Origin: Deltaproteobacteria bacterium
Lineage (GTDB): Bacteria > Bdellovibrionota > FAC87 > UBA2466
Direction of reading: 5' to 3'
DNA: 7,711 nucleotides
Assembly: GCA_013205415.1 (NCBI GenBank)
Contig: JABMMY010000038.1
Span: forward strand, 1-7,711
A model generated the notes under the pieces. That model saw nothing but the letters and a program-made list of their open reading frames with translations. It was not told the origin of the DNA and made no database searches. Position 1 is the stretch's first letter. Every line of letters begins with the position of its first letter. Both the position numbers and the translations under genes were made by a program. This document shows positions 5,628 to 7,711 of the stretch, piece after piece.

Positions 5628-7612
5628 AGAGTTCTGCTAAATCTCGTATAGAAACCCTAATGGCGCAGGTTTCAGAGGCCAATTATAGGTACTACGTTTT
5701 AGATCAGCCCACTATCTCGGATGAAAAATATGATCTCATTTTTAAAGAATTGCTGGAACTAGAATCGGCAGATCCCCATCTAGCAGACCCCGCTTCACCG
5801 ACTCAAAAGGTGGGAGGCAAAGCACTAGATAAGTTTTCAAAGTATCGGCATCGAGAGCCTATGCTCAGCCTTCAAAATATTTATTCTTCCAACGAACTAA
5901 AGGATTTTTATGAACGTTGGAGTGGAATTATTGGAACAGATTTCACCGTCGTAGGTGAACCAAAATTTGATGGGTTGGCCATTGAACTCGTTTATGAAAA
6001 GGGTCTACTCACAGTAGCCTCAACACGGGGAGATGGTGAAACGGGTGAGAATGTCACCAGCAATGTAAAAACAATTCGCTCTGTGCCTTTAAAGCTTCGA
6101 GGAGACTTCCCCAGTTTATTAGAGGTGAGAGGCGAGATTATTATTCTTAAAGAGGACTTTGAAAAAATAAATAGGGAACGCGCCAAGAATAACGAACCGC
6201 TATTTGCCAATCCCAGAAATGCGGCAGCGGGATCGATTCGTCAGTTGGACCCCAAAATAACGGCAAAAAGACATTTAGATCTCTTCTGCCATAGTGTGGG
6301 TAAAGTGGAAGGGGCTAGCTACAAAACTCATTGGGAATTGGGAAGGCTTTTTTCTGAGTGGGGCCTTCGTACCCATAGTTTAAAAAAGGAATTAAGTTCC
6401 TGCTCCGACCTTCAGGATTTCTTTTTGCAGGTCGAACAGGAGCGGGATTCACTTCCCTACGAGATTGACGGTGTCGTTCTAAAAATAAATGAAATAAAGC
6501 ATCAGATGGAATTGGGCTTTGTGGCGAGGTCCCCGCGGTGGGCCGTCGCCTATAAATTCAAGGCCCAAGAGGGTATTACAAAATTAAAAGAGGTTAATTT
6601 TCAGGTGGGTCGCACGGGAGTCATTACTCCGGTGGCTGTGTTAGAACCGGTGTGGATTGGTGGAGTCGAGGTGACATCGGCCACGCTGCATAATGAAATC
6701 CAAATCAAATCCTTAGGCCTCAAACTTGGAGACACCGTAGTGGTTAAGAGAGCCGGAGATGTCATCCCCAATATTCAGAGTGTGATTACAGCCAAAAGAA
6801 CCGGCCAAGAAAAAACGATTCACTTTCCAAAGCGCTGCCCCTCCTGTGGAGAGGAGGTAGTTTCCAGTGACGAAGAGGTGGCGCAACGGTGTCTTAATAC
6901 TTCATGTATTGGAAGGCTTGCCGAAACCTTAAAGCACTTTGCCTCCAAGCGCGCGATGAACATCGAGGGATTAGGAGATAAGTGGATCGAAATTTTATTA
7001 GAAAAAAGGCTCATCCACCATTTCTCAAGTTTATATGAGCTCACTCCGGAAAAGCTAAAAACACTAGAACGACAGGGGGAGAGGTCGGCGCAAAAACTTT
7101 TCGACGCAATTCAAAAAACAAAAAATAGTTCCTTGGATCGTTTTATTTTTGGATTAGGAATCCGTTTTGTGGGAGAGCGCACTGCAGAGCTGCTTGCGAT
7201 TCATTTTGGTAAATTGGAAACTTTTTTGATGGCCACTAAGGAGGAGCTTCTTCAGGTAGAGGAGGTAGGAGAGAAGGTAGCAGAGGCGATTCTTGAATTT
7301 TCTTTGGATAAAAAAAATAGAAAAGAGATCACCCAACTTTTAGCAAACGGAGTCTGCCCGCAGCCTCTGAAGGCCCATGGGGGAACTACACTTCAGGGAA
7401 AAACTTTTGTCATCACCGGAACCCTTCCCTCTCTCTCAAGAGATGAAGCGGCTACCTTGATCCGATCTCATGGAGGGAAGGTGACGGGTAGTGTGTCTAA
7501 GAGCACAGATTATCTCGTGGTAGGTGAGGAGGCGGGATCTAAATTAGTAAAGGCACGAGAGCTGGGAGTGAAGGAGTTATCGGAAGTGCAGCTAAAGGCG
7601 CTAGTCTCTTAA
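5624..7612 (+). CDS. ligA: NAD-dependent DNA ligase LigA
   Basis: LigA seals nicks between Okazaki fragments and during repair, using NAD+ to adenylate an active-site lysine. The 662 residues cover the complete domain set. Domain Ia, which binds NAD, has NYRYYVLDQPTISDEKYD (20-37) and ASPTQKVGG (57-65). The adenylation domain has K114 in GEPKFDG, STRGDG (133-138), NPRNAAAGSIRQLDP (196-210) and EIDGVVLKIN (280-289). The OB fold includes GRTGVITPVAVLEPV (329-343). A zinc finger uses C405, C408, C423 and C428. A helix-hairpin-helix region spans about 435-575, and a BRCT domain runs from about 588 to the end (GKTFVITGTLPSLSRDEA). No key residue is missing, and length is typical. The motif-I residue after Lys is Phe rather than the common Ile, a mild variation. 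The start overlaps the previous stop by 4 nt (ATGA) and has no strong Shine-Dalgarno site, so translation is probably coupled to the glycosyltransferase. Confidence 0.98.
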   Translation: MKSSAKSRIETLMAQVSEANYRYYVLDQPTISDEKYDLIFKELLELESADPHLADPASPTQKVGGKALDKFSKYRHREPMLSLQNIYSSNELKDFYERWSGIIGTDFTVVGEPKFDGLAIELVYEKGLLTVASTRGDGETGENVTSNVKTIRSVPLKLRGDFPSLLEVRGEIIILKEDFEKINRERAKNNEPLFANPRNAAAGSIRQLDPKITAKRHLDLFCHSVGKVEGASYKTHWELGRLFSEWGLRTHSLKKELSSCSDLQDFFLQVEQERDSLPYEIDGVVLKINEIKHQMELGFVARSPRWAVAYKFKAQEGITKLKEVNFQVGRTGVITPVAVLEPVWIGGVEVTSATLHNEIQIKSLGLKLGDTVVVKRAGDVIPNIQSVITAKRTGQEKTIHFPKRCPSCGEEVVSSDEEVAQRCLNTSCIGRLAETLKHFASKRAMNIEGLGDKWIEILLEKRLIHHFSSLYELTPEKLKTLERQGERSAQKLFDAIQKTKNSSLDRFIFGLGIRFVGERTAELLAIHFGKLETFLMATKEELLQVEEVGEKVAEAILEFSLDKKNRKEITQLLANGVCPQPLKAHGGTTLQGKTFVITGTLPSLSRDEAATLIRSHGGKVTGSVSKSTDYLVVGEEAGSKLVKARELGVKELSEVQLKALVS

Positions 7613-7641
7613 ATAGACCTCTGGCTCTCTATCCTTTTAGT

Positions 7642-7657
7642 GCAAGCGGTTGCTCGC
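7642..7657 (-). other. short hairpin downstream of ligA
   Basis: On the minus strand GCGAGC and GCTTGC pair over six positions, one of them G-U, around the loop AACC. On the plus strand one pair becomes an A-C mismatch. No T-run follows on either strand, so it is not a convincing terminator. I see no other terminator between ligA and the right edge. Confidence 0.25.
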
Positions 7658-7683
7658 CTGATGAGTCACGCGCCCCTAAAAAC

Positions 7684-7711
7684 CTTCTACTTCTACTTCT
7701 ACTTCTACTTC
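7684..7711. repeat. CTTCTA hexamer tandem array running off the right edge
   Basis: The last 28 bases are four perfect copies of CTTCTA plus four bases of a fifth, continuing to the end of the window, so the true length is unknown. A six-base unit keeps reading frame. Read rightward from an ATG at 7661 it would encode alternating Phe-Tyr; read leftward it could encode Ser-Arg or Glu-Val repeats near the end of a convergent gene. No ribosome-binding site supports the rightward reading. It may equally be a non-coding microsatellite. Confidence 0.8.

Noticed and set aside
7658..7690. Hammerhead-ribozyme-like core CTGATGAGTC downstream of ligA
   Set aside because: The CUGAUGA box is present, but no stem II can close, no GAAA follows, and no flanking stems I and III are evident.
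7661..7711. Rightward ORF from ATG at 7661 encoding MSHAPLKT followed by Phe-Tyr repeats
   Set aside because: No Shine-Dalgarno site or promoter precedes it, the repeat is low complexity, and it runs off the edge. Not enough to call a gene.
1..7711. Defence island, toxin-antitoxin pair, CRISPR array, insertion sequence, tRNA or rRNA
   Set aside because: No transposase, nuclease, repeat-spacer pattern, terminal inverted repeats or tRNA cloverleaf could be found on either strand.

Overview
This 7.7-kb window is a gene-dense bacterial chromosomal segment of low-to-moderate GC by eye. The organism is probably Gram-negative: the leftward operon encodes two exported envelope proteins, a CpoB/YbgF-like coiled-coil/TPR protein and a LysM protein. 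Frequent AAA lysine codons, the LysM gene beside a possible dprA start, and bacterial LigA and alanine dehydrogenase would suit Bdellovibrionota or another lineage of the former Deltaproteobacteria. That placement is a low-confidence inference; no taxonomic marker is present.

Layout. On the minus strand, reading leftward from about 2111, lie a CpoB-like protein (1317-2111), a LysM-domain exported protein (131-1291) and, cut by the left edge, the first 25 codons of another gene (1-76) that context suggests could be dprA. A 73-bp divergent intergenic region (2112-2184) separates this operon from the plus-strand genes. The first of these (2185-3516) is a TldD-family protein that has lost the zinc-binding residues of the active protease. 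After a 57-bp gap carrying the best promoter in the window comes a tight operon: an unknown 73-residue protein (3574-3795), alanine dehydrogenase ald (3799-4914), a dolichol-phosphate-mannose-synthase-like glycosyltransferase (4914-5627) and NAD-dependent DNA ligase ligA (5624-7612). Their junctions are a 3-nt gap, a 1-nt overlap (TAATG) and a 4-nt overlap (ATGA). The last 99 bases hold no recognised gene and end inside a CTTCTA hexamer array running off the window.

How the parts relate. The leftward pair is an envelope module: both products should act in the periplasm or at the outer membrane. The rightward operon mixes amino-acid catabolism (ald), polyprenyl-phosphate glycosylation and DNA replication/repair (ligA). 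Its only visible biochemical link is that ald and ligA both use NAD+.

The most notable observations are: (1) an intact TldD homologue with its HExxxH motif and C-terminal cysteine replaced; (2) promoter-like elements placed so that two operon-leading genes would be translated from leaderless mRNAs, while several operon-internal genes have good Shine-Dalgarno sequences; (3) divergent promoters whose -35 elements overlap; (4) an uncharacterised small protein translationally coupled to ald; and (5) a hexanucleotide array at the right edge. I did not find a recognisable defence system, mobile element, CRISPR array or RNA gene; most of the window is housekeeping.
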